NCBI GenBank assembly: GCA_900553205.1
Contig: USCK01000012.1
Span: forward strand, 1 to 22,806
Direction: 5' to 3'
Length of the DNA stretch: 22,806 bases
Source: an uncultured bacterium
GTDB taxonomy: Bacteria; Cyanobacteriota; Vampirovibrionia; Gastranaerophilales; Gastranaerophilaceae
Under the pieces are notes generated by a model that searched no databases, was not told the origin of the DNA, and was given only the letters and a program-made list of their open reading frames with translations. Positions 7,302 through 13,889 of this stretch are shown here, piece by piece; within the stretch, counting starts at the first letter, position 1; every line of letters begins with the position of its first letter. The position numbers were made by a program, and so were the translations under genes.

Positions 7302-7853
7302 TTAAGGTGTATCGGGAAACCAATTTACAAGAGAACGAATTTCGCCAAATTCAAGTTTATGATTTTTTGCCAATTTACTATCTATAACAGAAGGTAAGTC
7401 CAAATTTTCTTTTATCGGTTCAATAGTTATTTCATTTCCATCAAAAACTTTGCTAAAATTCAAGCCTTCATTACTGCATTGAGGGATTTTTACTTGTTTT
7501 GTTTTTTTATTAATTAAATATGCTAAACCAAATGTTCTACAAGTTATTCCACGATATTTATATACGGCACATTTTTTATCAATTAAAAACGGACATTGGT
7601 AATAAAAATGCTCAGAATGTCTGTTGTTTTTAACTTCATCAAGGTTATTTTTTATTTGTTTGCGTAACTCGAGTGGAAGTTTTTTGAACCCTTCCATAAT
7701 GTACATCATTTCTAATTGTGAAAAAGGATAATCTCCGACTTCACAACAGCCTGCACAACCTTCTTTGCAACAGATGTGTTCCTGTTGTTCCGTAAAATAT
7801 TTTTTTAGTTTTTTGTCAAAATCTTTTAAAAATTTCTCATATCGTTTAAGCAT
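7302..7853 (-). CDS. YkgJ-family cysteine-cluster (CxxCxxCC-type) protein
   Basis: A 183-residue protein with CCKEGCAGCC at residues 28-37, then CPF (Cys87), CAVYKYRGITCRTFG (Cys95, Cys105) and a later PQC. This spacing matches the YkgJ / 'zinc- or iron-chelating CxxCxxCC' family (PF03692), whose members bind a metal or iron-sulfur centre through these cysteines. Substrate and role are unknown for most of the family. The N-terminus is highly charged. It lies 67 bases upstream of bioF on the same strand and may be co-transcribed, but nothing else links it to biotin. Confidence 0.88.
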   Translation of the reverse strand: MLKRYEKFLKDFDKKLKKYFTEQQEHICCKEGCAGCCEVGDYPFSQLEMMYIMEGFKKLPLELRKQIKNNLDEVKNNRHSEHFYYQCPFLIDKKCAVYKYRGITCRTFGLAYLINKKTKQVKIPQCSNEGLNFSKVFDGNEITIEPIKENLDLPSVIDSKLAKNHKLEFGEIRSLVNWFPDTP

Positions 7854-7939
7854 AGTAAAATTATAATTTATAAAACTTTTTTTACAACGAGTTACTGCTT
7901 GTATTTTTTTATATTTTATGTCAGAATGTAATCAATAAT

Positions 7940-7982
7940 TGACAGAATGATTGTTGTGGAAGCTTTGTTTTATATTCTGTCA
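7940..7982. repeat. Inverted repeat in the SNF2 gene leader
   Basis: TGACAGAAT (7940-7948) and ATTCTGTCA (7974-7982) are perfectly complementary and 25 bases apart. A related GTCAGAATG sits just upstream at about 7919. This may be a regulator site or a leader hairpin ahead of the SNF2 gene at 8031. Confidence 0.4.
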
Positions 7983-8030
7983 GTTTTGCGAGATTTTTTT
8001 AAACCCGAAAAGGATGAGTAACTCTATTCA

Positions 8031-11000
8031 ATGAGTAAAGTTTTTCAATTTAATTACAAGACGATAAAAGATTTAGCTTCTGCCGGTAGTTGGCGTAGAG
8101 GTTATGAATATTACCAAAAAGATATGGTAATGAATGCTGAACCTGTAAAAAATTTCTACAAGGCAAAGGTAAAAGGTAACTACCAAGACGCTTATACTAC
8201 AGATTTGATTTTTAAGAAAAATACTGTCGAGGCAAGATGTAATTGCCCGCTAAAAGAAGAATGGTGCAAACACTCTGTAGCAGTTGCTCTAAAGGCTATT
8301 AATGACCACGCTTATGAGGATTGGTTAGAAACTAAATTTGGCATAGAATACGATTTACCTGATGAAAATACAGATTTGATGGATATTCCTCAAGGAAGTT
8401 ATATTTTTCATTTCAATCCAAAAAGAAAACAGAATTTCTTTTCTATTTTGATTAGAGATAGAAAAACAGGAAAAATTATTCGTTCTATAGAAAATGTTTT
8501 GAGGGCCTTGATAGAACTTCAACGTAGCAATCCTGATTTTACTATTAATGATTCTCAAAAAGCAGAAGTTGCTATATTCCAAATGATATTCAAAATTGCA
8601 AGGCAAGATAAAAAAGCTGGTTGGTATGATATTCCTATTACGAAATTCCAACCAATGTTTCCTTTACTTGCTGCTGCTGATGAAGTTTTGGACGAAAAAA
8701 CAAAACAAAGAATTAAATTTACAGATGAACAATGGAAATTGTCACTTGATGTATCAACTTCACCTAACGGTAGTATAATGTTGGCTCTTTATTGGGATAG
8801 ACCAAATGATGATAATGTTTATCCTTTTGAAGAAGTTAAATATTTTTCTCGTCAATTAAAATGGGGTAGATATAAGAACATAATATTCCCTATAAATGTT
8901 GCGATGAACGAACTTCCTCAAAATATTATCAAACAAACATTTACGGATTTAAAAGATTCAGAGGGTGGTAAGTTTATTTATGAAGAGCTTCCTAAAATTC
9001 AGCAAGTAATTGATGTGAATGTTTCTGAGCAGATAAGTAAGCTTATGCTTGAAGAACGTCCACCTTTAAATGTCGTAACTTTGGGTATAGACTATGACCA
9101 GTCATTAAAGGCTTCATTGGAATTTGATTATGACGGAGTGAGAGTTCCTTATTCCAAGAATAAAGATAAAAGTCCTTATGTGACTATTACGACCAAAAAA
9201 TCAGGTGAGGATTATGTTTATTGGATAAAACGTAATTATGCACATGAACAGTCTGCGTATCAAATGCTTTTGGCTTGTAAGTTTGTACCAATGCAAACAA
9301 ACAATTTGGCTTTAGAAAAAGAAACTGCAATCGATTTTTACAATTATTATATCAAGCAAGCTGGTGACGGTTGGAAGTTTGAAGAAAAAGATGATATGAA
9401 CTTCTTTAAACTTATGGAAGAACCTTTCAGAATGTGCGCAAAAATTGATTTCTGTGAAGATGCTCCTGATGAATTTGAGATTCAACTTTATGGACAAGTT
9501 GGAGAAGAAGTTATTAATTTTGACGATATATATGACACTATTCAAAGTGGTGAAAAATATGCAAGAGTTAGGAGTTTGGGATTCGTAGAATATCCTGCTC
9601 AAAATATTTATCAGATGATGAGGTCTTTCAACTCGTTTGATGCTTATAGAAACAATGAAAACAAGTTTAGAGTAAAAACTTATCGTGCCGGTTTGATTCA
9701 AGAACTTAAAAACCTTGATTTTGAACTTGTGTTGAGTGATAACTTTAAACAGTTTTGGGAACAAATTTCATCATTCTCAACTACAGAACATACAGAATTG
9801 CCAAAAGATATTAATGCTGAGTTTCGTGAATATCAGATTAAAGGTTTCAGCTGGCTTTGGTTTATGTATAAATATGGTTTGAATGGTATTCTTGCAGATG
9901 ATATGGGGCTTGGTAAAACACTTCAAGCGTTGGCTCTTTTACAAAAAGCTAAAGAGGTTGATGGCCCTGAACCAACTTTAGTAATTGCTCCAACTACAGT
10001 TGTATTTAACTGGGAAGCTGAAATTCAAAAATTCACTCCAGGGTTGAGTTGTTTAAAATTATCAGGTGTTGATAGAGCAAAATTGTTTGATGAGATTCCA
10101 AACTATGACATTGTTATTACAAGTTATGCGTTAATAAGACGTGATATTGAAAAATTTAGAAAATTCAATTTTAGATATATTGTACTTGATGAATCTCAAA
10201 ATATTAAGAATGCTATTTCTCAAACAGCACAAGCAGTTAAAACTTTGAATTCAAAACATAGACTTGCTTTATCAGGTACTCCAATAGAAAACAAACTTGA
10301 AGAATTATGGTCTGTATTTGACTTCTTGATGAATGGTTTCTTGTTCTCAATGGCTGAGTTCAATTCAAGATATGTAACACCTATCATGGAACGTCAAGAT
10401 AAGACTGTTGAAAAACGTCTAAAATTACAAATATCTCCATTCATTCTACGCCGTATGAAACGAGATGTTGCAAAAGATTTGCCGGATAAAGTTGAAAATA
10501 TGGCATACTGTGAACTAACTCCTGAGCAAAAAGACTTCTATTTAGAAGTGTTAGATAGTACGAAAGAAGAATTGTTCAAGAGTATTGAGATGAATGGTCT
10601 TGAAAAGAGCAGAATGTCTATCTTCTCTGCATTGTTGAGATTGCGTCAAATCTGCTGTCACCCTAAACTTTATGACAAAGAACATGTTAAAGGTGTTATG
10701 CAATCAGGTAAATTTGAGTATCTTAAAGGTATGTTAGAACAAATTGTTTCAGAAGGACACAGAGTTCTGTTATTCAGTCAATTTGTTGATATGCTTGATA
10801 TTATTAAAGGCTGGTTAGATAGAGTAGGTATAGAATACGAATACTTGACTGGTAAAACAAAAGACCGTCAAAAAGCCGTTGAAAACTTTAATAACAATAC
10901 AAGTGTTAAAGTATTCTTAATTAGTTTGAAGGCAGGAGGTACAGGTCTTAACCTTACCGGTGCAGATTATGTTATCCATTATGACCCTTGGTGGAACCCA

Positions 11001-11216
11001 GCAGTTGAAGATCAGGCTACAGATAGAGCTTATCGTATAGGACAAACTAAGAAAGTATTTGTATATAGAATTATTACTAAAAATACTGTTGAAGAAAAAA
11101 TCCAAAAACTTAAGACAAGAAAACGTGACCTTGTTGATAGCGTAATTTCTGTAGATAGGAATATTACGAAGTCTTTGACTATGGAAGATATCAAAGACAT
11201 CTTCTCTGTGGATTAA
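8031..11216 (+). CDS. SWIM zinc-finger, SNF2-family DNA-dependent ATPase
   Basis: A 1061-residue protein. Near the N-terminus is a SWIM zinc motif, CNCPLKEEWCKH (Cys70, Cys72, Cys79, His81). A long middle region follows, then a complete SNF2 motor from about residue 590. Motif I is DDMGLGKTLQAL (about 624-635), motif II reads DESQ rather than DEAH (about 720), motif III is LALSGTPIEN, and the C-terminal RecA lobe carries LISLKAGGTGLNLT and DQATDRAYRIGQ (about 992-1003). Such proteins use ATP to move along duplex DNA and remodel bound proteins, in transcription recycling, repair or phage defence. It stands alone in its direction, with bio genes behind and an Abi gene convergent ahead, so the context gives no partner. 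AAAGGATGAG upstream is a distant ribosome-binding candidate. Confidence 0.93.
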   Translation: MSKVFQFNYKTIKDLASAGSWRRGYEYYQKDMVMNAEPVKNFYKAKVKGNYQDAYTTDLIFKKNTVEARCNCPLKEEWCKHSVAVALKAINDHAYEDWLETKFGIEYDLPDENTDLMDIPQGSYIFHFNPKRKQNFFSILIRDRKTGKIIRSIENVLRALIELQRSNPDFTINDSQKAEVAIFQMIFKIARQDKKAGWYDIPITKFQPMFPLLAAADEVLDEKTKQRIKFTDEQWKLSLDVSTSPNGSIMLALYWDRPNDDNVYPFEEVKYFSRQLKWGRYKNIIFPINVAMNELPQNIIKQTFTDLKDSEGGKFIYEELPKIQQVIDVNVSEQISKLMLEERPPLNVVTLGIDYDQSLKASLEFDYDGVRVPYSKNKDKSPYVTITTKKSGEDYVYWIKRNYAHEQSAYQMLLACKFVPMQTNNLALEKETAIDFYNYYIKQAGDGWKFEEKDDMNFFKLMEEPFRMCAKIDFCEDAPDEFEIQLYGQVGEEVINFDDIYDTIQSGEKYARVRSLGFVEYPAQNIYQMMRSFNSFDAYRNNENKFRVKTYRAGLIQELKNLDFELVLSDNFKQFWEQISSFSTTEHTELPKDINAEFREYQIKGFSWLWFMYKYGLNGILADDMGLGKTLQALALLQKAKEVDGPEPTLVIAPTTVVFNWEAEIQKFTPGLSCLKLSGVDRAKLFDEIPNYDIVITSYALIRRDIEKFRKFNFRYIVLDESQNIKNAISQTAQAVKTLNSKHRLALSGTPIENKLEELWSVFDFLMNGFLFSMAEFNSRYVTPIMERQDKTVEKRLKLQISPFILRRMKRDVAKDLPDKVENMAYCELTPEQKDFYLEVLDSTKEELFKSIEMNGLEKSRMSIFSALLRLRQICCHPKLYDKEHVKGVMQSGKFEYLKGMLEQIVSEGHRVLLFSQFVDMLDIIKGWLDRVGIEYEYLTGKTKDRQKAVENFNNNTSVKVFLISLKAGGTGLNLTGADYVIHYDPWWNPAVEDQATDRAYRIGQTKKVFVYRIITKNTVEEKIQKLKTRKRDLVDSVISVDRNITKSLTMEDIKDIFSVD

Positions 11217-11227
11217 TCAAATCAGTC

Positions 11228-11335
11228 ATTGCAAAAAATCTTTGATTTTGAAGCAATCCATTCCCTTCGTCATTCCGTACTTGATACGGAATCTGTCAAT
11301 GTTGGTTATTTTATAATTGGGGTTTGTGCAACCCC
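11228..11335. repeat. Cluster of intergenic palindromes (REP/MITE-like)
   Basis: Three hairpins lie in a row: ATTGC...GCAAT (11228-11257) enclosing AAAATC/GATTTT; ATTCCGTA/TACGGAAT (11272-11292) with a 5-base loop; and GGGGTT/AACCCC (11319-11335). The middle one, within CGTCATTCCGTACTTG, resembles dispersed palindromic repeats seen in many bacterial intergenic regions. No coding frame is supported here. Confidence 0.5.
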
Positions 11336-11418
11336 AAGCACCGCACCAAATAGCAAACACACTCGGTTCTTCTAACACTTGACAAACCTGATATTATCGT
11401 AAATAATAATAAATGAGT

Positions 11419-11470
11419 AACCTAGGATTTTCTCACTGTGATTTATCATATAGATGCCTAGGTTTTTTGT
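11419..11470. terminator. Terminator-like hairpin between SNF2 and Abi genes
   Basis: AACCTAGG (11419-11426) pairs with CCTAGGTT (11457-11464), followed by a T-run on the plus strand. The loop is long (30 bases). It lies about 200 bases after the SNF2 stop and immediately after the Abi stop at 11473, so it may terminate both. Confidence 0.55.
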
Positions 11471-11472
11471 TG

Positions 11473-12165
11473 CTAAATTTTATTACAATAATTTTTAGTT
11501 AGTTTATTATATGTGGTTAGAAAAGTAGATGTTTTTTCTGCTAATTTAAATTTATCCTGTGGTAAATAAGATATAATTTCAAGAATGATATTATATAATT
11601 CTAGTGTTTTTTTAGGGTATTTGAAAATTTGCTCATAGTGAAAAATACGATTTCTTAATTTTCTAATAGTATATAATTTTTTAGAAACGACAGCTATTTC
11701 GGGTTTATTATTCGGATAGTTTACAAAAACACCTTTAAAGCGACTTAGTTTATTCCAAATCTTAATACTATACTTTTTAGTACAAAGATTTGTCCAAAAT
11801 CCGAATGTAAGGTTAGCAATAATCTTGCCTGTTGTAATTTCTTTGGCACTAGACTTACATTCTTTTAATGTTAGTTCATATGCATTAAGTAATATTTGAT
11901 AGTCGTTCTTATCTAATAAAGAGTTATTTTTAATTTCGTTTTTCAGCCATTCTTCAGAAAAACAAGATTTAAATACTGTATCAATAGCATTTCGTAAAAT
12001 TATTTCTAATGTACATAAATCAATATAAAGAGCTTGAGAAATTTGCATATTATCGCTGTAATGTTGAATTATATCATCTATTGTATCTTCTTTTGAGTAA
12101 ATAAAAGATTTCAGCCTTTCAGCGCTGTATGTTGTTGCGTAATTTTCAAGTTCATTTTGATTCAT
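11473..12165 (-). CDS. Abi_2-family (AbiD/AbiF-like) HEPN abortive-infection protein
   Basis: A 230-residue protein from the ATG at 12165 (MNQNELENYA), preferred over the frame start at 12267, whose extra 34 residues look like translated intergenic DNA. Family features are CTLEIILRNAIDTVF (about 51-65), ITTGKIIANLTFGFWTNL (110-127) and the R-N-x3-H signature in LRNRIFHYEQ (Arg171 to His176), the R-x4-H pattern of HEPN ribonucleases. Abi_2 proteins are known phage-exclusion genes, and AbiF-type members have been linked to structured RNA antitoxins and to the ancestry of Cas13. The upstream region holds a tandem repeat (12279-12325). No Shine-Dalgarno is evident, as if expression is kept low. 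Its exact target is unknown. Confidence 0.85.
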   Translation of the reverse strand: MNQNELENYATTYSAERLKSFIYSKEDTIDDIIQHYSDNMQISQALYIDLCTLEIILRNAIDTVFKSCFSEEWLKNEIKNNSLLDKNDYQILLNAYELTLKECKSSAKEITTGKIIANLTFGFWTNLCTKKYSIKIWNKLSRFKGVFVNYPNNKPEIAVVSKKLYTIRKLRNRIFHYEQIFKYPKKTLELYNIILEIISYLPQDKFKLAEKTSTFLTTYNKLTKNYCNKI

Positions 12166-12205
12166 AATGTAATAATTATATAATAAACAGCAATTTAAAT
12201 TGTCG

Positions 12206-12241
12206 GTTGGACATACTTGCCAAACAAAGATTTTTAACTTT
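12206..12241. repeat. Degenerate hairpin element, copy 1
   Basis: This 36-base stretch starting GTTGGACATACTTGCC agrees with 13729-13764 at 29 of 36 positions, same orientation. The core GTTGGACA-TACT-TGCCAAAC can fold as a weak hairpin with two mismatches. It lies just upstream of the Abi start. Confidence 0.5.
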
Positions 12242-12278
12242 TTGTCAACTTTTGTAAATTGTAACAAAATGTTAAAAT

Positions 12279-12325
12279 GAGTTTAACAAGGCTGAAAACG
12301 AGTTTAACAAGGCTGAAAACGAGTT
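12279..12325. repeat. 21-bp tandem repeat upstream of the Abi_2 gene
   Basis: Two identical 21-bp units (12279-12299 and 12300-12320, each starting GAGTTTAACAAGG) are followed by the first five bases of a third. An inverted repeat TGTTAAA/TTTAACA (12270-12288) overlaps the first unit. The repeat also carries the -35 region of the plus-strand promoter. Confidence 0.85.
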
Positions 12326-12330
12326 ATAAT
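12304..12330 (+). promoter_or_regulatory. Candidate promoter of the metalloprotease-like gene
   Basis: TATAAT at 12325-12330 is preceded by TTAACA at 12304-12309 (15-base spacer; TTTAAC gives 16). A start near 12337 would give a leader of about 90 bases containing the pentanucleotide tract and a hairpin. Confidence 0.55.
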
Positions 12331-12335
12331 GCCCT

Positions 12336-12365
12336 ATATGATATGATATGATGTGACGGGACGGG
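12336..12365. repeat. Pentanucleotide repeat tract in the leader
   Basis: Three ATATG units, one ATGTG and two ACGGG units run in register (12336-12365). The tract lies immediately downstream of the -10 element at 12325. Such tracts can slip and change length. Confidence 0.65.
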
Positions 12366-12386
12366 GCAAGTTTGCATAACTCAAAG

Positions 12387-12415
12387 GTTTATTAAGAGTA
12401 GGGGAATTAATAAAC
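12387..12415 (+). promoter_or_regulatory. Hairpin directly before the ribosome-binding site
   Basis: GTTTATTAA (12387-12395) and TTAATAAAC (12407-12415) form a 9-bp stem with an 11-base loop. The loop contains GGGG, and the stem abuts the TGGAG ribosome-binding site of the gene at 12428. Translational control or RNA stability are possible roles. Confidence 0.4.
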
Positions 12416-12427
12416 TGGAGTTATTTT

Positions 12428-13729
12428 ATGTCTTTTAGTAATAATATGATTTATGGAAATCCACAAAATACATACCAACAATATTCCTTTAGGACAAATA
12501 TACAAAATAACTATATACAGTCGCAATTTTCAACTATGCCACAAGATTTAAATTCTCAATCAATATATTTTGAGAATTGGCAAAATCAGTATCAACAAAT
12601 TCCATTTCAAGGCATTCGGCAAAATATATATCAACAACCACAATTTTTTATCAAGCCACAAAGTTCATATCAACTAAATTCAAATTCGGAGGTTAAGAAT
12701 ACTCCTGTCAATAGTGATGAAAAAAGAGTTAAATGCACTAAAAAGGAAAAAGTTGGTATAAGTACGGTTGTTGTGGCTGGCGTTGTGTTAATATCACTTG
12801 CTATTTTATTGCGAAAAGGAAATTTGGCTAAAGGTATTTTAAAATTTATAGGTAAAAAATCTAGTGGAGTTAAAAATGTTACTCAAACTACAGCTAAGTT
12901 AGCAAAAACTCCAACAAATGTATCACAAGATGTAAATGTTATACCTAAAAAGGCGCCAACTACTATGCAACAAACTGTGCGTACTTCTACAAAAACGACT
13001 ACAAAAGCTAATAAAGGTAAAGTATCTAAAGCAAAACAACTTGCTGAACATATTGAATTTAGAGAAGCTAAAACATTTGAAGAAGCTCAGTTGTTTGCAA
13101 AAGAGAATTTTGGAATAAATCTTCAAATAGATAATAATGTTGAAGTTGCCAATTTCTTAAATAAAATTTTTGTAAATGTAAATAATAAATTTAAAGGAAA
13201 AGCAAATTTACCTAACAGTGTAGTTCATAAAAGTATTAATTCTACTGATGGGGTAAGTGGTTTTGCTGCTTGGAACGAAAAAAATAAAACTTTAACTCTG
13301 GATGTTTTTTGGCAATATGTAAATAAGGCTGAAAAAAAAGGAATGAGTTTCAATGAAATGTTATCACAGGTAAGAAATAAAGCTACAATAGACAATGAGT
13401 ATTTTACTCGTGCAATTTATCATGAGATAGGACACGCTAATCATAAAAATCACCTTAAAATGCTTAGATTGTCAGAATTAAAAGCTATTGGATATAAAGA
13501 TACACATTATACTGATGAATTTTTACAAGCAGTTAAAGATAATAAGATAGTAACAGATTTTTTTGAACATAATACAGTGCCTCGTTTGGCAAACGGAACT
13601 TTAAATGCATTGTCCTCGCCTGCAGAATTTGTTGCTGATACATTTAGCTTAAAAATGTTAGGAAAAACCATTCCTAAAGAAGTAGAAACAATATATCAGA
13701 AATATGGAGGCCCTTTGGTCAGCCTGTAG
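12428..13729 (+). CDS. Membrane-anchored HEIGH zinc-metalloprotease-like protein
   Basis: A 433-residue protein with GGAG seven bases before the ATG. Residues 1-95 are rich in Gln, Asn, Tyr and Ser with recurring YQQ, like a disordered or surface-exposed tail. A single hydrophobic segment (about 109-129, VGISTVVVAGVVLISLAILL) follows a basic stretch. A Lys/Thr-rich linker (about 135-205) leads to a C-terminal domain containing HEIGH (332-336), the zincin HExxH signature, and PAEFVADTFS (Glu400, Asp404), which fits the third-ligand helix of gluzincins. It probably acts as a peptidase near the membrane. No signal peptide is recognised, so topology is uncertain. The substrate is unknown and no related gene is adjacent. 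A toxin-like effector role is possible but not shown. Confidence 0.72.
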   Translation: MSFSNNMIYGNPQNTYQQYSFRTNIQNNYIQSQFSTMPQDLNSQSIYFENWQNQYQQIPFQGIRQNIYQQPQFFIKPQSSYQLNSNSEVKNTPVNSDEKRVKCTKKEKVGISTVVVAGVVLISLAILLRKGNLAKGILKFIGKKSSGVKNVTQTTAKLAKTPTNVSQDVNVIPKKAPTTMQQTVRTSTKTTTKANKGKVSKAKQLAEHIEFREAKTFEEAQLFAKENFGINLQIDNNVEVANFLNKIFVNVNNKFKGKANLPNSVVHKSINSTDGVSGFAAWNEKNKTLTLDVFWQYVNKAEKKGMSFNEMLSQVRNKATIDNEYFTRAIYHEIGHANHKNHLKMLRLSELKAIGYKDTHYTDEFLQAVKDNKIVTDFFEHNTVPRLANGTLNALSSPAEFVADTFSLKMLGKTIPKEVETIYQKYGGPLVSL

Positions 13730-13764
13730 TTGGGCATACTTGTCTGACAAATGTTTTTAAATTT
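13729..13764. repeat. Degenerate hairpin element, copy 2
   Basis: Starts at the last base of the metalloprotease stop codon. GTTGGGCA-TACT-TGTCTGAC pairs along all eight positions if three G.U pairs are allowed, followed by a T-rich stretch. It may work as the terminator of this gene. It matches copy 1 at 12206-12241. Confidence 0.5.
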
Positions 13765-13776
13765 ACTTCTACAACT

Positions 13777-13812
13777 AAAGTATAAAATTAAACCATCAAA
13801 AGTATAAAATTA
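13777..13812. repeat. Direct repeat upstream of the 643-aa protein gene
   Basis: AAAGTATAAAATTA occurs at 13777-13790 and again at 13799-13812, 22 bases apart (about two helical turns). This spacing suits paired regulator binding. The TATAAA cores could also be alternative -10 elements. Confidence 0.5.
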
Positions 13813-13889
13813 CAGTTATATCCCTTGAATAGATGAGAAATCCAATGTACCATGCTAGTAGGTAGATAAGAAGAAAGGTAGAACGACCT

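Noticed and set aside
9312..9764. Minus-strand 150-codon frame within the SNF2 gene
   Set aside because: Rich in Phe, Ile and Lys as expected from reverse reading of AT-rich coding DNA; no domain or ribosome-binding site.
12166..12267. N-terminal extension of the Abi_2 protein from the ATG at 12267
   Set aside because: The extra residues cover the degenerate hairpin element also found at 13729, and the family domain starts at the ATG at 12165.
12279..12325. CRISPR array
   Set aside because: The 21-bp units are directly abutting with no spacers, and there are no cas genes.
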